Notes under the pieces: model-generated
Seen by the model: only the letters and a program-made list of their open reading frames with translations
What the model was told of the DNA's origin: nothing
Databases searched by the model: none
Source: Pyxidicoccus sp. MSG2
GTDB taxonomy: Bacteria; Myxococcota; Myxococcia; Myxococcales; Myxococcaceae
DNA length: 64,000 nt
Reading direction: 5' to 3'
NCBI RefSeq assembly: GCF_026626705.1
Contig: NZ_JAPNKC010000001.1
Location: 10,874,001-10,938,000 of the forward strand
Position numbers and translations under genes: made by a program
Shown here: positions 62,303 through 64,000 of the stretch, piece after piece
Layout: each line of letters begins with the position of its first letter
Numbering within the stretch: the stretch's first letter is position 1

Positions 62303-63949
62303 TCAGTACAGGTGCGGGTACACGCCTGCGTGGCCAAAGCCGATGATGTCGGCACGGCCGTCGCCGTTGATGTCCGCGGCGGTGCGCGGGTGGTACTCCA
62401 CGCGCCAGCCTCCGGCGTTGTAGCCAAAGTCCGCCAGCCGCAACTGGGACGGGGCAAAGCCGGTGCCGGTGGACAGCGCGACCCGCACACCCCCATGGCT
62501 GAAGCCGATGATGTCGGCGCGGCCATCACCATTGACGTCCGCGGCGGTGCGCGGGTGCTGCTCCACACGCCAGCTCTGGTCGAAGCCGAAGTCCGCCAGC
62601 CACAGCTGGGACGGGGCAAAGCCGGTGCCGGTGGACAGCGCGACCCGCACCCCCGCGTGGCTGAAGCCGACGATGTCGGCGCGGCCATCACCGTTGACGT
62701 CCGCCAGGGTGCGTACGTGCTGCTCCACGCGCCAGGTCTGGTCGTAGCCGAAGTCCGCCAGCCAGAGCTGGGATGGGGCAAAGCCGGTGCCGGTGGACAG
62801 CGCGACCCGCACCCCCGCGTGGCCGAAGCCGACGATGTCGGCGCGGCCATCACCGTTGACGTCCGCCAGGGTGCGTACGTGCTGCTCCACGCGCCAGGTC
62901 TGGTCGTAGCCGAAGTCCGCCAGCCAGAGCCGCGTCGGGGCGAAACCGGTGCCGGTGGACAGCGCGACGTACACGCCCGGGTGGCCGAAGCCGACGATGT
63001 CGGCGCGGCCGTCACCGTTGACGTCCGCGGCGGTGCGCGGGTGGTACTCCACGCGCCAGGTCTGGTCGTAGCCGAAGTCCGCCAGCCAGAACTGGGATGG
63101 GGCAAAGCCGGTGCCGGTGGACAGCGCGACGCGCACACCCGCGTAGCTGAAGCCGATGATGTCGGCGCGACCATCGCCGTTGAGGTCCGCGGCGGTGCGC
63201 GGGTGGTGATCCACGCGCCAGCCTCCGGCGCCGTAGCCGAAGTCACGGATCCACAGCGCGTCGCCGTAGAGTTGGATGACGCCCGCGATGTCAGTCGCGC
63301 TCAGCTGCCCGTTCCCGTTCCAGTTCGGGTTGCAGTAGTTCATCACCGACTGGAGGTCCCAGGCGCCAATCATCAGGTTGCCATTGGAGCCCTGCGGCGG
63401 CTCGGTGCAGGTGGACGGCCGGTCCGGGCGGTTGTGCTCGTGAGCGAAGCCGAGCGCATGGCCAAACTCGTGCACCGCGATGGTGCGGATGCAGTACTCC
63501 CGCTGGGACTGGCAGGACGGGCTCCAGTTGGCGAAGGTGAAGTTGAGCTCCATACCGTTGATGAAGCCATTCAGCCGCCTGCCGAGCTGCTTCACGTGAG
63601 GCCCCGTGTCCGCAATCAGGATGCGGATGCCGCTGGAGGTCGAGGTGCACGTGCCCCAGCCGATGAAGTCGACCGCCGAGACACTCCCCCAGGTGCTTTC
63701 CGTCGCACTCTGCACCCAGCCGCGCTCGGTGGCGTTCGCGGCCGTCGGGTTCTCCCAGCAGACGCTGATGGTCGGAGAGCTCCAGAGCGACGTGTTGTCC
63801 ACGTAGAGCTCACTCGAGTCCGTCGCGACGGACGACTCCTGTGAAGCGGAGGGAGCGGCTTGCTCGCCGGGGCCACATCCCGCGATGAGGAGGGCTCCCG
63901 AGAACGCCAGGAGGAACGGCAGGGCTTTACAGGTCGAAGTTCTCCGCAC
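62303..63949 (-). CDS. Secreted metzincin lipoprotein with six FG-GAP/VCBS repeats
   Basis: 548 residues from a GTG at 63949. The signal peptide ends in ALLIAGC (lipobox). The protease domain (about 45-230) has the metzincin zinc site HEFGHALGFAHEH (HExxHxxGxxH) and a Met-turn in SVMNYC, as in astacin/M10/M12-type peptidases. Residues about 235-548 are six 54-residue repeats, each with a calcium-loop motif D-x-N-G-D-G-R-A-D and GVRVALSTGTGFAP, as in FG-GAP/VCBS propellers; the last repeat is cut short (GVYPHLY). It probably digests proteins outside the cell. Confidence 0.9.
   Translation of the reverse strand: MRRTSTCKALPFLLAFSGALLIAGCGPGEQAAPSASQESSVATDSSELYVDNTSLWSSPTISVCWENPTAANATERGWVQSATESTWGSVSAVDFIGWGTCTSTSSGIRILIADTGPHVKQLGRRLNGFINGMELNFTFANWSPSCQSQREYCIRTIAVHEFGHALGFAHEHNRPDRPSTCTEPPQGSNGNLMIGAWDLQSVMNYCNPNWNGNGQLSATDIAGVIQLYGDALWIRDFGYGAGGWRVDHHPRTAADLNGDGRADIIGFSYAGVRVALSTGTGFAPSQFWLADFGYDQTWRVEYHPRTAADVNGDGRADIVGFGHPGVYVALSTGTGFAPTRLWLADFGYDQTWRVEQHVRTLADVNGDGRADIVGFGHAGVRVALSTGTGFAPSQLWLADFGYDQTWRVEQHVRTLADVNGDGRADIVGFSHAGVRVALSTGTGFAPSQLWLADFGFDQSWRVEQHPRTAADVNGDGRADIIGFSHGGVRVALSTGTGFAPSQLRLADFGYNAGGWRVEYHPRTAADINGDGRADIIGFGHAGVYPHLY
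62306..63244 (-). repeat. Six tandem 162-bp coding repeats
   Basis: The Asp codon that opens each unit falls at 63244, 63079, 62917, 62755, 62593 and 62431, a period of 162 bp (165 for the first). Units 3 and 4 are nearly identical in DNA, differing by eye at only one or two positions over about 150 bp. Confidence 0.93.
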
Positions 63950-64000
63950 GGGGCTCTCGCTTGTCTGGACCGGGACGGTCCGGCCTGGAAGCGAGATAAG

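Noticed and set aside
62306..63244. Regular 162-bp repeats as a CRISPR-like or non-coding satellite array
   Set aside because: The period is a multiple of three, the units encode a continuous FG-GAP/VCBS domain with conserved calcium-loop residues, and there are no variable spacers.

Overview
The window looks like a chromosomal segment of a myxobacterium of the Myxococcus/Corallococcus type. This is inferred from very high GC with strong G/C bias at third codon positions, GTG/TTG starts, many two-component and NtrC-type regulators, lysine/alanine-rich histone-H1-like tails on several proteins, and a mixture of secreted lipoproteins and housekeeping operons. No rRNA, tRNA, IS element, phage or CRISPR array was seen. 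Coding density is about 95%, and no stretch over 300 bp is left unexplained except the thiC leader, which holds a TPP riboswitch.

Layout. 1-6.8 kb: the end of a two-component cluster, a BlaR1/BlaI pair (M56 protease with a TonB C-terminus plus repressor, with repeated 16-bp operator-like dyads), a membrane-anchored unknown, and an OsmC / NtrC-type regulator pair. 7.4-9.4 kb: a DASS-family transporter and a CBS-domain protein. 9.57-12.2 kb: promoter, TPP riboswitch, thiC, and a small DUF4870 membrane protein followed by hairpins. 12.2-16 kb: moaA, an HD-GYP response regulator, thiO. 16.04-23.46 kb: a complete histidine operon, hisG-D-C-H-A-B-F-N-IE, in which all nine cistrons overlap by 1-4 nt. 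It is preceded by a His-rich leader peptide and a strong intrinsic terminator, a classic attenuator layout. 23.5-25.9 kb: an H1-like protein, a small unknown and an anchored lectin-like protein. 25.9-33.5 kb: a lipoate / 2-oxoacid dehydrogenase region (lpdA, DUF72, lipA, E2, a 59-aa ORF, a ClpX-zinc-finger ATPase-like protein, and a LipB-Nudix fusion). 33.5-36.4 kb: MBL hydrolase, ribA, moeA. 36.5-41.7 kb: an H1-tail/chagasin-like protein and RNase R with a very long basic tail. 41.7-46.6 kb: an MgtC/DUF4010 membrane protein, an aquaporin fused to a degenerate arsenate-reductase-like domain, DUF3185, and the formaldehyde-detoxifying fghA-adhC pair. 46.7-54.8 kb: a TPR lipoprotein, PhoD, zinc ribbon, phosphoesterase, SDR, zinc-finger protein, and a histidine kinase/response regulator pair. 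54.9-57.5 kb: a divergent SAM methyltransferase and cobalamin-binding radical SAM protein, the best candidate for an undescribed biosynthetic pair. 57.5-64 kb: zincin-motif protein, epoxide-hydrolase-like protein, lipoproteins, a compositionally odd gene beside a LuxR fragment, and a metzincin lipoprotein with six 54-residue FG-GAP/VCBS repeats.

Themes. Cofactor supply recurs: thiamine (thiC, thiO), lipoate (lipA, lipB, with client enzymes E2 and E3), molybdopterin (moaA, moeA) and riboflavin (ribA). The most unusual observations are the His attenuator, the LipB-Nudix and aquaporin-LMW-PTP-like fusions, the ClpX-finger protein in the lipoate cluster, the H1-tail/chagasin-like protein, and the radical-SAM/methyltransferase pair. 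All functional calls rest on motifs read by eye; no database search was run.
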